Part shown: one piece after another, positions 7,206-15,869 of the stretch
Numbering within the stretch: position 1 is the stretch's first letter
Layout of the letters: the number at the start of each line of letters is the position of its first letter
IMG/VR virus record: IMGVR_UViG_3300009170_000022
Span: 1 to 26,863 of that record
DNA length: 26,863 nucleotides
Reading direction: 5' to 3' (one strand)
Source: a virus
Notes under the pieces: model-generated
What the model was told of the DNA's origin: nothing
Seen by the model: the letters and a program-made list of their open reading frames with translations, nothing else
Database searches by the model: none
Program-made: the position numbers and the translations under genes

Positions 7206-10200
7206 TATGCTAAAGCAATTATACGAAGATCTTTAAATTTAGGAGCAAACGATTCATTAGTTGAACTCATTACGATTTTAATTTGGAATCCGGTAAATTG
7301 ATCTAGTTCATCAGCAGTAAATTGATATTCTAGAAATTCATTATCTCTACTTGCTCTTACAAAAGAATCAGATCTTCCACTATTTAATGCGGAATTAATT
7401 ACTTTATCTCCATAACCATCACCATTAGTATCAATTAAATTATCATATCCAGGGAATAATATGAAAGATTGATCAATTTCACTGGAATCGGATTTAAACA
7501 ATTTATAGAGAACTCTAAAATCAGAGAAAGATGATCTATATGAAGAAACTAATACTTTCAACGAAGTTGCTGGTTGAGCAAGATCAACTTTTTTGGAAAT
7601 ATAGACTGAACTATGTGGATCTCCAGAAGTTAAATTAACTCTTCCATCAAATGCATAGTTTTTAACCGGGTTATTGACCTTATTTCTTCCAAGAATCATA
7701 AAGGCATTTTGTAGATCTAAAACTGGAGATAAATTTGGATCATCAGAATTCATTCTAACTTTTAACGTTAGAGATTTACTATTTGATAACCTTGCAATTT
7801 CATTTATTTCTGAACATACTAATCTGGGAGTAGTTGTGAAATTAACCTTATTAATTTCAATTGCATCAGAACCTTGATTAATAAAGGAAGATTCATTTCC
7901 ACCAGCACTTGTTCCAGAAACTGTTATCATTTGAGCAGAAACTGTAGTATTTTGTCCTGGAGTTATGATATTAAATTGTGGAACTATGGAATTAAATTGA
8001 TAATTTTGCGATGCTGAAGGAGCATTTTCGGCATCTAGGAAACTTCCTGCAAATTTTTCATCAGCAAAACTGAGTTGATCATCTCCAGCAGATCTTTCAG
8101 GTTGTCTATCAAATGCCAAATAATACTTATCAAACTCCTTAATATTTTGCAATTGGGCATTATTTATCGATGCCATATTATGAGTAGTATTAATTTTTGT
8201 CAGTGAAACGCCATTTAATTCATACTTATATGCAATACTACCAGAAACATGGTTTGTTATTAGTGTTCCATCAACACCCCTAGTACTAATTCCAAGAATA
8301 CCTGATCCAATACTATCGTAATAGATAATTTCATTATTGACTTTAATATAACCTTTAGAAGTTGAAATTCCTTCAAATGTTGCAAATGATACTGTGCTTG
8401 CTAAGGAGATAGAAGTGGAATTGATATTAAGAGGGGAAGTTAACACTACAGGTGGAGAATCTGGTAAAATATTTTTAATTTCTACCAGATTATTTGAAGC
8501 TTGCATTCCGTGATTATATTGAGTAACTTCAAAGACATTTCCAGAATATAATGGATCAATAACTGATGAAGTTCCTCTAATATCAGTATTTGCTACTGCT
8601 ACACCTGTTGATCCATCGAAGTAGATCAAATCATGTCCGGAAGTGAATTGTTCACCTTGAACATTAGTGAGATATAAAGTATCAATTCCATTAATTGTTG
8701 ATACTGAAATTATTCCATCTCTACCTTTAGTTACATTCGAAGTTGTAATACCCAGTACATCACCAACAGTATAACCATTACCAGTATTAACTATTGAAAC
8801 ACTGCTAACAAAACCAGATGAATTAACTACAATATTTAATGTTGCACCTTGCCCAGATCCTGTAATCGGATATAATGGTACTGAAGAATAAGATCCAGTT
8901 GAATATCCAATTCCAGTATTAGCAATCGAAACTGTTGCTACTGGACCACCAATTTTTTCAATAAATCCTGTAGGACCAGCATTAACAGTGCCATCACTAA
9001 CCTTTCTTCCTGTTGTAAGGATAGAATTCATAGTTGTAGTTGTTGTAATACCAACTCTCAGTTTTCTTGGAAGAGTCTTGACTGCATTATCTCTTAGTGG
9101 TTGAATTGTAGATTCTTCTACTCTTAATGGTGGATTATAGAAAACTACATCACCAGAAGAACTAGTAAAGTTTGCTTTGTATAGTTTGAATTTTAAGTCT
9201 TGATATTGACTTGCTGTCCAAATAGTACCATTTTGAGATTTAAATAGACTTCCTCCACTATATTGTTTAGTTACAACAACACTTTCGGCAAAGGGAAGAT
9301 CTTGGGTTTCTATCGTCTTTTGACCCATAGTTCCAACCCACATCTCATACTTATCAGAAGTTGGTGCTAAAAATACTAAAGCATATTCAGTTCTAGGTTG
9401 TAAATATACTGGGGATGGAAAAGTAATTCTTGTAGGTACTGATGAGTCATTTGAAACATTAATATCATCAGGTTCAAGAATAACTCTTGCATAATCTTGT
9501 ACTAACGCATTAGTAGGAGTTCCTAATTCTACAGTTCTTAATTCGACATAAAGTTTTTCATTAGGATCTTTAGATGCAAAATAAACATCTGCGGATGTTA
9601 AGAATGCTCCTGTTTCATCTACAGTAAAAGATTGTGCTAATGGATCCTTTCCTCCACGTCCAGGAGGTGGCGGTGGTGGTGGATTTCTTACTTCTACAAT
9701 ATTTGTAATCTGAGTCTGAATAACTCCACTTGCACTGTAACTAGTTTGAGCATTACTTCCAAAAGTAGTGCTTCCTGGAATTGGATTTGTATTTGTTGAA
9801 CTAGCATTTAACTTAAATACTCTTTGTCCAGTTTTTAGTCTAACTAGAGGAGGTGGAGATTGATTTGGATTTCTAATAAAGAATGATCCAAGTAAATCGC
9901 CAAATGTATCTGTTACCAATCTTAAATCACCAACATTAGCAACTGCTCCACTAGTTTTACCAACAAGTTGCATTCCAACTTGAATAAATCCTCCATATTT
10001 AGTAACTGATTCTTCTGCAAGAGAGAATGTATCAATATTTAAAACTGTCGATGATGCCGAATATGATGTAGGTAAAGTATTTCCTCTTGAATATGGATTT
10101 GCATTATATCTTACTGATGGATTTGCATAAGGTCCAGATTTGTGATCTGGACGAGCAATTCTACAAGAAAGAATTTTTGTTCCTCCAACAAAACCAAACA

Positions 10201-13200
10201 CTTCTTCTCCTACCTGGAATAATCCAGAAGACATATTGATTTCAATAAGTTTTGGTATAATATCAATTGAACTTATATCATCGATGAAGGCATAATGTTG
10301 AGTTAATGGTTTTAACCCTCCAGATCTAAATTCAATATTTCTGGATCTCATATAAGGATCAACTGATGTTGTTACCTTAACAGTTTCAACATAATCATAA
10401 CTTCTACCATCCATTTGACCATCAGTAATCGTTCTTCTATTTTCAATATAGATGTTACGAACCCAATTATCCGAAGCAGGATTTAATAAAATTTGCCCAG
10501 AATACTCAATTACATTAAATGGATTAACATTTTCCACTTCCGATGCTAGTGGTTGTTCAATCCATTTAGTTTCTTCATAATTTAAAGTTACAAGATCTCC
10601 AGTTTTTCTTACATTTGGATCCAGTAATTGAAGATTTTCTGAAAAATCGACAGTATCTGTATTGATAGATGGATTTAAAGCAAGTTGAGCTTTAAGTGAC
10701 CAGAAATCTACAGGACTAATTAATTCATTATTTTCAATATCAACATCACATTTAACATCAGTATTTTCCTTATCGATCAGATCAGTATTTTTAAAGTCAT
10801 CTACAAAAAATCCACTCTTAAATCTGGATAGTCCATCAGCATCCTGAATTTGTAAAGTTTTGGTGTTTAACTCTAAAAGGGAAAGTGAAGATACAATTTC
10901 AAGATTTTCAATTCTATCTTCTAATTTACCAATATCACGCATTGTGTATCTTCTATTATCAACTAGTGTGATAATTGCATCATTTGGATTGTAAAGATAA
11001 GCAGGAAGATTGATAGTAGCAATTTCCATTGCCTCTTCGATATTTAAAGGTGTTTTTGGACTATCAGCAGAGACACCTTTAATGACTGAAAATTCTCCAA
11101 GTTTATTTAAAACTACTTTATCAATTCTTGGTAAATAATAACTATATCCAATAAATGAACTTTCATCGGGAGTTATTATATAAGTGGATGGTAGGTTTAC
11201 AAAACTCCTACTTCCAAAATCAAAAGGAGAACTTGTAGTTGAAGTGAATTTAACAACTCTCGGTCTAAAATCTAAAGTATCAGAAGATCTTAAACCATTT
11301 GTTAAGATTGGTACGTCCCCATTATATCTTTCATCGCCATATGAATTTACTGTAATAATATCCCCAAGATCATTTGTAGGAATATCATAATAATTAAAGA
11401 TTATTAATAATTGTTTGGAAGGTGAAGGAGATTCTGAAGATCTAACAATTTTAGAGTAATCATAATATTGATCTTTTTGCCCCTTATCTAAATTAAATCT
11501 TTTGCTAATATCTAAGTAACTACCTAAAGTAATGACCTGAATATTTGAAATAATTTTAGATTCTTCAAATGTTACGGTTTCCCCAGATTCAAATTTTCTA
11601 GAATTTAAGTATACTATTTCTATTTCTGTAGAAGATGTTCGGGTAACTAATTGAGCAATTGAACCACTCTTTGCTCCAATAATCCTTTCACCCAGAATGG
11701 AATTTGTGTCTAAATTTAATCCAGAAACAAAAGTTAATTTATCTAAAATTGGTTGTGAATTATTTAAAGATTCGTAAACTGCAAGAACTTCAACTACATC
11801 GGGTAAATTTAATGAAATTTCTGGATCTTCTACTCTTAATCCATAATATTGACTTGTTGTAAGTCCACTAATTGATGTGGAAAAACCAGTGTTTGTTTTA
11901 GTAACGACTAATTTTTCACTTCTAACAAAAACTTTAGATTTATTCTGTACTATATTTTTTCGTAATGTTGCATTTAATGTTACGTTAGAAGTTTGACTGG
12001 TTTTTAATCCAGTAAATGTAATATTTGTACCATTTCCATTTATTACAACTTGATCAGAAGTTAAATCTTCTATAGAGGAATCTGAATAAAAAATTGAATA
12101 TCTTTCAGAGTCAAATGCCTCAAAAAATGCACTAGTAATTCCAGTATTACTAACATTGACAGTTAATCCACCATTAGAATCAGTTGTTAGTTCTCTAACC
12201 TGAGTTGTAACTAAAAGATTTGCTCCAGATAAATCTACAGATGATATATTTTTAGCATTTAAAGGAGTATAAAGCGTTGCTTTATCCTGATTTTTAATTT
12301 CAGGATATCCAATACTAAATGTTGCATTTTCAGTTGAGAGAGGTAGTGCTCCATCACATATTCCAGATACATTTGGAACAGTTCCAAGAACCATTTGATT
12401 TCCATCACCCGAAATTGAGACAACTCTATTGAAAGTTTCAGTTACAAATCCAGATTTTTGATATCTTATAATTGAATTGGTTTTAATTCTTGAGAATGAT
12501 TTTCCGGCGCAAGTAGCAATACCTGCCGATGTTATTGTTATCCTATCTGCAACACTAAATCCTTGAGCAATTTTTCTGTAAATTACACTATCGGCAACAA
12601 AATCAGTTTTGAGTTGTGGAGTGAGTGCTGTCGAATCTTGATAAACTGATTTTATATCTTCAGTCCCATATGAGAAAAAACTATTGATAGATCTTGAATT
12701 TAATAAACTCTCATTAATTAATATTTGTTCTCCGACAATAAATTGACCAGAAGTTTGACTTAAAGTTAAGGATGTGGAATTTGCTGCAGTTACAACATAT
12801 CCAGAGGCACCACTACTCAACCCTCTAATATATGAAGTTGCTGGACATTGGGTAGCATTTAATGCTTCATTTAAAGTTAAAACAGTATATGTCTGAACAT
12901 CAAATAAGTATAAATCCCATTCAGTTGTTGCTCCGGTATATGCTGCATCAGTAACACTAAATGAATATATTCTACCCTTACCAATTAAAGTTCCTGTTCC
13001 TGCTGAAGTGGAATTTCTTCTTTGATTATAAAATTCTACAACATTTCCACTTGTATTAATACCAACAAATGGAGTTCCAACTACGTTATTGACTCTAAGA
13101 AGATTCCCCATTTCAAAGGGAACAAGTGATGTACTTATCGTTTCAGTATCTCTTGGTTTTTCTACGTCAATAATTGTTAAACTTTGAGAACCAATATCAA

Positions 13201-14287
13201 ACCCTCTTACATATGCTCTGCCTGGAGATATTTTAACACACATCAAATTATCTGAAGGAGTATTTCCTTGTTCAGTTTTTTGATTTTCTAAATAAATTCC
13301 TTCATTAGAAATTCCATCATTTAAAGAATTTAGAACATCGAGTTCAAACTTATCTACCGAATAATTTCCAGATTCTTCAAAAGTTCTTTTTGCAAAATAA
13401 TCTTTAATTGTAGAATATACAGATTTATCCTGAAGTTTTTTAATTTCTCCATTATCAATTCTGATAAGTTCTACGAAATTTTTGTCATCAAAATCATTTA
13501 AAGATTTTTTAGCTAGAATTGTACTAATTTTAAATCTGTCTGCACCAGGTGCAGCGTAATTAGAAAATCCTCTAGCATTATCAGTTAAACTCGAATCATC
13601 ATCAGATGTAATAATTTCTTCAAAAATATTTAAACCTACTCTATATGATGTAGTATTTGAATATGCATCTAGAACTATTAATGATGATGGAACATCTACA
13701 AAGGTTCCTCTAATGAAATATACACCTTTACTTAAACCAACCGCAGATCCAACAGCAGTAGCATTAGTATCAAATACTGTGCATACAGTATCTCCAGAAT
13801 TAATAGTTGTATTTCCGTAAGTTAAGTTCTCTTGAACAATTAAAAGTTCTCCATCTTGAAATTGGGATATTTCTAAATCTTCCCCAGAATCCAAATATTT
13901 AACATATAGGGTTATTTCCTCAACATTATCATTTGGAGGAATACTATACTTAGTAACAACCGCAACAATTCCGGTATTCTGACCTTTTACTCTTTTTCCT
14001 ACTAATTTGGAGAGATATAATGAAACATCAATACCTAAATGATCTTGATTAATTTTAACTGAAAAATAATCTCCATCATAAGTAATAGATCCTGGAATTA
14101 CCATGGATCCTTCTTTAAATATATGACTACCAAAAGATTCTATTTGATTTTGTAGAATCGATTGTAATGTAGTTAATTCTCTTGCTTGTACAGGGTATCC
14201 TGGTTTAAAAAGAACTTTATAAAAATTCTTGTCAATGTTAAAATCATCATAATATGGACTTATATTAAGATTAGTTTTTTGTGGCAT
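7205..14287 (-). CDS. Large DUF4815-type virion structural protein
   Basis: A 2,360-residue protein whose N-terminus (LNISPYYDDFNIDKNFYKVL, FKPGYPVQARELTTLQSIL, then FGSHIFKEGSMV) is the DUF4815 signature of large structural proteins in cyanophages and other T4-like phages. Near residue 1108 is the conserved RYTMRDIGKLEDRIENLE block, a short predicted coiled coil followed by a FKSGFFVDDFK segment. Around 1535-1545 is a run of seven prolines and GRGG, then DPLAQSF, which opens a domain with ELRTVELGTPTNALV and YALVFLAP. GxGY modules lie near residues 1785-1850 (GIGYSTGSY, GNGYTVGDV). Module-two units occur near 490-525 and 865-905. It sits three bases after gp8, where T4 has gp9-gp11, so a baseplate-periphery or fibre-attachment role is likely but inferred. 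No enzyme motif was recognised. Confidence 0.88.
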   Translation of the reverse strand: MPQKTNLNISPYYDDFNIDKNFYKVLFKPGYPVQARELTTLQSILQNQIESFGSHIFKEGSMVIPGSITYDGDYFSVKINQDHLGIDVSLYLSKLVGKRVKGQNTGIVAVVTKYSIPPNDNVEEITLYVKYLDSGEDLEISQFQDGELLIVQENLTYGNTTINSGDTVCTVFDTNATAVGSAVGLSKGVYFIRGTFVDVPSSLIVLDAYSNTTSYRVGLNIFEEIITSDDDSSLTDNARGFSNYAAPGADRFKISTILAKKSLNDFDDKNFVELIRIDNGEIKKLQDKSVYSTIKDYFAKRTFEESGNYSVDKFELDVLNSLNDGISNEGIYLENQKTEQGNTPSDNLMCVKISPGRAYVRGFDIGSQSLTIIDVEKPRDTETISTSLVPFEMGNLLRVNNVVGTPFVGINTSGNVVEFYNQRRNSTSAGTGTLIGKGRIYSFSVTDAAYTGATTEWDLYLFDVQTYTVLTLNEALNATQCPATSYIRGLSSGASGYVVTAANSTSLTLSQTSGQFIVGEQILINESLLNSRSINSFFSYGTEDIKSVYQDSTALTPQLKTDFVADSVIYRKIAQGFSVADRITITSAGIATCAGKSFSRIKTNSIIRYQKSGFVTETFNRVVSISGDGNQMVLGTVPNVSGICDGALPLSTENATFSIGYPEIKNQDKATLYTPLNAKNISSVDLSGANLLVTTQVRELTTDSNGGLTVNVSNTGITSAFFEAFDSERYSIFYSDSSIEDLTSDQVVINGNGTNITFTGLKTSQTSNVTLNATLRKNIVQNKSKVFVRSEKLVVTKTNTGFSTSISGLTTSQYYGLRVEDPEISLNLPDVVEVLAVYESLNNSQPILDKLTFVSGLNLDTNSILGERIIGAKSGSIAQLVTRTSSTEIEIVYLNSRKFESGETVTFEESKIISNIQVITLGSYLDISKRFNLDKGQKDQYYDYSKIVRSSESPSPSKQLLIIFNYYDIPTNDLGDIITVNSYGDERYNGDVPILTNGLRSSDTLDFRPRVVKFTSTTSSPFDFGSRSFVNLPSTYIITPDESSFIGYSYYLPRIDKVVLNKLGEFSVIKGVSADSPKTPLNIEEAMEIATINLPAYLYNPNDAIITLVDNRRYTMRDIGKLEDRIENLEIVSSLSLLELNTKTLQIQDADGLSRFKSGFFVDDFKNTDLIDKENTDVKCDVDIENNELISPVDFWSLKAQLALNPSINTDTVDFSENLQLLDPNVRKTGDLVTLNYEETKWIEQPLASEVENVNPFNVIEYSGQILLNPASDNWVRNIYIENRRTITDGQMDGRSYDYVETVKVTTSVDPYMRSRNIEFRSGGLKPLTQHYAFIDDISSIDIIPKLIEINMSSGLFQVGEEVFGFVGGTKILSCRIARPDHKSGPYANPSVRYNANPYSRGNTLPTSYSASSTVLNIDTFSLAEESVTKYGGFIQVGMQLVGKTSGAVANVGDLRLVTDTFGDLLGSFFIRNPNQSPPPLVRLKTGQRVFKLNASSTNTNPIPGSTTFGSNAQTSYSASGVIQTQITNIVEVRNPPPPPPPGRGGKDPLAQSFTVDETGAFLTSADVYFASKDPNEKLYVELRTVELGTPTNALVQDYARVILEPDDINVSNDSSVPTRITFPSPVYLQPRTEYALVFLAPTSDKYEMWVGTMGQKTIETQDLPFAESVVVTKQYSGGSLFKSQNGTIWTASQYQDLKFKLYKANFTSSSGDVVFYNPPLRVEESTIQPLRDNAVKTLPRKLRVGITTTTTMNSILTTGRKVSDGTVNAGPTGFIEKIGGPVATVSIANTGIGYSTGSYSSVPLYPITGSGQGATLNIVVNSSGFVSSVSIVNTGNGYTVGDVLGITTSNVTKGRDGIISVSTINGIDTLYLTNVQGEQFTSGHDLIYFDGSTGVAVANTDIRGTSSVIDPLYSGNVFEVTQYNHGMQASNNLVEIKNILPDSPPVVLTSPLNINSTSISLASTVSFATFEGISTSKGYIKVNNEIIYYDSIGSGILGISTRGVDGTLITNHVSGSIAYKYELNGVSLTKINTTHNMASINNAQLQNIKEFDKYYLAFDRQPERSAGDDQLSFADEKFAGSFLDAENAPSASQNYQFNSIVPQFNIITPGQNTTVSAQMITVSGTSAGGNESSFINQGSDAIEINKVNFTTTPRLVCSEINEIARLSNSKSLTLKVRMNSDDPNLSPVLDLQNAFMILGRNKVNNPVKNYAFDGRVNLTSGDPHSSVYISKKVDLAQPATSLKVLVSSYRSSFSDFRVLYKLFKSDSSEIDQSFILFPGYDNLIDTNGDGYGDKVINSALNSGRSDSFVRASRDNEFLEYQFTADELDQFTGFQIKIVMSSTNESFAPKFKDLRIIALA
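8750..8935 (-). repeat. GxGY module pair in the DUF4815-type protein
   Basis: Two in-frame GxGY units (SIANTGIGYSTGSY and SIVNTGNGYTVGDV) separated by a G.G.GA.LNI.VNSSG strand pair. The DNA word at 8904-8921 agrees with the gp14 word at 2798-2815 at 17 of 18 bases. Confidence 0.75.
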
Positions 14288-14290
14288 TTT

Positions 14291-15844
14291 CTAGAATTCC
14301 AGGATAATTTTAACGTCTTCTTTTTGGCGAGTATTTCTTGAGATTGTTGGACGATTATCCAAGTAAATAATCTCTCCCGATCTTTTATTTATCTCAGGAC
14401 TCGCTAATCCATTTGTAAAATTTACACTTAGATTAATTACCCTATTTCCAGTTGGATTAGTGCTAATTCCACTAAATGAAGTATCAACAGAAGCAGAAAA
14501 TCCGGAACTGGATCCATTTACCGGATTTGCTGATGATTGGAATGAAAAAACTTTAGATGATGTAGAAATTCCGATATAATCAGTTTGATCTAAAGTTGTT
14601 TGATTGAAATATAAGGATCTATCTTGAATATATTTAAGAACTTTTGTTTCTACATCATAAGAAGAAACATATCCTGTTGCTCTTCCTCCGGAAACCGTTT
14701 GAATTATTTTTTCACCAATTGTAGGTGTACCACTTATTGTTGAAAATTTGAGTGAATATACTGAAGAAAATTGACTATCAGTAAATGTAGCAGTAGATCC
14801 AATTGAAGTCGGATTTTTTACAATTCCAACTTGAGCAAATTTGGTGTCAATTGGAAAATCTTTTGTTGAATCATCAAATCTTGCATAGAGAAGAACTTTG
14901 TCTGTTCCTAATTCTTTGTATATATCAAATCCATGACCCTTTGATGGTGGAATAATTGGAATTAGTTCGGCAAAAGATCCTGTTGCAGAAGCATTAATAG
15001 ATCCCAAATCCACAATTCCATAACTGTAACCACTTCCACCAGATGAAACTGTCGTATCAACAACTTTCCCACTAACAACATCGATTAATACTTTTGCTCC
15101 TTGCCCATCCCCAAGAATATTTACTTCTTGTCCAAGACCATTTGAATAATTAGAACCACTACTATCAATATAAACCTTTTTTATTTGATTATTATTAATA
15201 CTAGAGTCTCCATTTTCTCTAACTGCTTGTATTTGTGCGTTTGTTGAAATTGACCAATCATTAGGAACACTTACATATTCAGTAGAGTCGAATTTTACGA
15301 TATCTCCGGGAGTAACAGTAAAAAGGTATTTCCAAATATATCCATCTCCACTTTCACCTGCCTTTGAAGGTTCTAAGTCTGTAAATGTTGGTTCATCCTG
15401 TGAAGCATTTCCTACTGAGTTTGAACCAGATGATCCATTACTAATGCAAATATAAACTTTATAATCGGAGTTCATTACATAATAATTAGAATCATACAGT
15501 CTAGATGATTGTGTAATAGGAGAAGGTGAAGTTACACTATAATCCTGCCTATACATTTCATATCGAGTACCTTTTGCCCAATCGATTCTTCTAACAATCC
15601 TTCTAATATTGGATGATGTTACTTTTTTTCCAAATAACATCGTGTCATAAACATGACTCTGATAATTAAAATTATCAATAGGTGTTGGTGTATTAGAATC
15701 CCATGTGGTAGATCTACCGAATCCAACTTGTGTGGGATTCGGTAGACTTAAAAAGATATAATAGGAATTTACAGGATTCTCAACAGATTCTACAAAATTA
15801 TTTGCATTCAGTATTCTAAACTGATCTGTTACAATTGCCGACAT
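14291..15844 (-). CDS. 8: Baseplate wedge subunit, T4 gp8-like, with insert
   Basis: The 517-residue product matches T4 gp8, a dimeric baseplate wedge protein that binds gp10, gp7 and gp6. Matches include AIVTDQFRI (T4: AIVTSKFR), FGRSTTWDS (T4: FGRSEPWSS), RRIDWAKGTRY (T4: RRDWGDTRY), SGDGYIWKYLF (T4: PGDGYVWEYLF) and the C-terminal SGEIIYLDNRPTI followed by KEDVKIILEF (T4: SGEMIYMENRPPI then TEEINILFTF). T4 gp8 has 334 residues; the extra length lies between about residues 220 and 440 and contains a GxGY pair (GSNYSNGLGQEV, GGSGYSYGIVDL) and a IGEKII...SGGRATGYVSSYD unit, the same modules as in gp14 and the giant protein. A TATAAATA late promoter box and a purine run of eight A lie immediately upstream. 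Confidence 0.94.
   Translation of the reverse strand: MSAIVTDQFRILNANNFVESVENPVNSYYIFLSLPNPTQVGFGRSTTWDSNTPTPIDNFNYQSHVYDTMLFGKKVTSSNIRRIVRRIDWAKGTRYEMYRQDYSVTSPSPITQSSRLYDSNYYVMNSDYKVYICISNGSSGSNSVGNASQDEPTFTDLEPSKAGESGDGYIWKYLFTVTPGDIVKFDSTEYVSVPNDWSISTNAQIQAVRENGDSSINNNQIKKVYIDSSGSNYSNGLGQEVNILGDGQGAKVLIDVVSGKVVDTTVSSGGSGYSYGIVDLGSINASATGSFAELIPIIPPSKGHGFDIYKELGTDKVLLYARFDDSTKDFPIDTKFAQVGIVKNPTSIGSTATFTDSQFSSVYSLKFSTISGTPTIGEKIIQTVSGGRATGYVSSYDVETKVLKYIQDRSLYFNQTTLDQTDYIGISTSSKVFSFQSSANPVNGSSSGFSASVDTSFSGISTNPTGNRVINLSVNFTNGLASPEINKRSGEIIYLDNRPTISRNTRQKEDVKIILEF
14640..15180 (-). repeat. Beta-module insert in gp8
   Basis: Region of gp8 that has no counterpart in T4 gp8 as I remember it. 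It holds the paired GxGY unit (encoded about 15170-15000) and, further on, the GExI..SG..A.GYV unit (about 14720-14640). Confidence 0.65.
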
Positions 15845-15861
15845 ATTAATACTTTTTTTTC

Positions 15862-15869
15862 TATTTATA
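15862..15869 (-). promoter_or_regulatory. T4-type late promoter box TATAAATA before gp8
   Basis: Minus-strand TATAAATA directly abuts the TAG stop of the giant gene and lies 17 bases upstream of the gp8 ATG. The leader would be very short and contains GAAAAAAAAG instead of a classical Shine-Dalgarno. The match to the T4 late consensus is exact; use as a promoter is inferred. Confidence 0.6.

Noticed and set aside
9657-9683. Repeat-copying or sequencing error at the run of proline codons
   Set aside because: The frame continues normally on both sides and mixed proline codons are used, so it is a real proline run.
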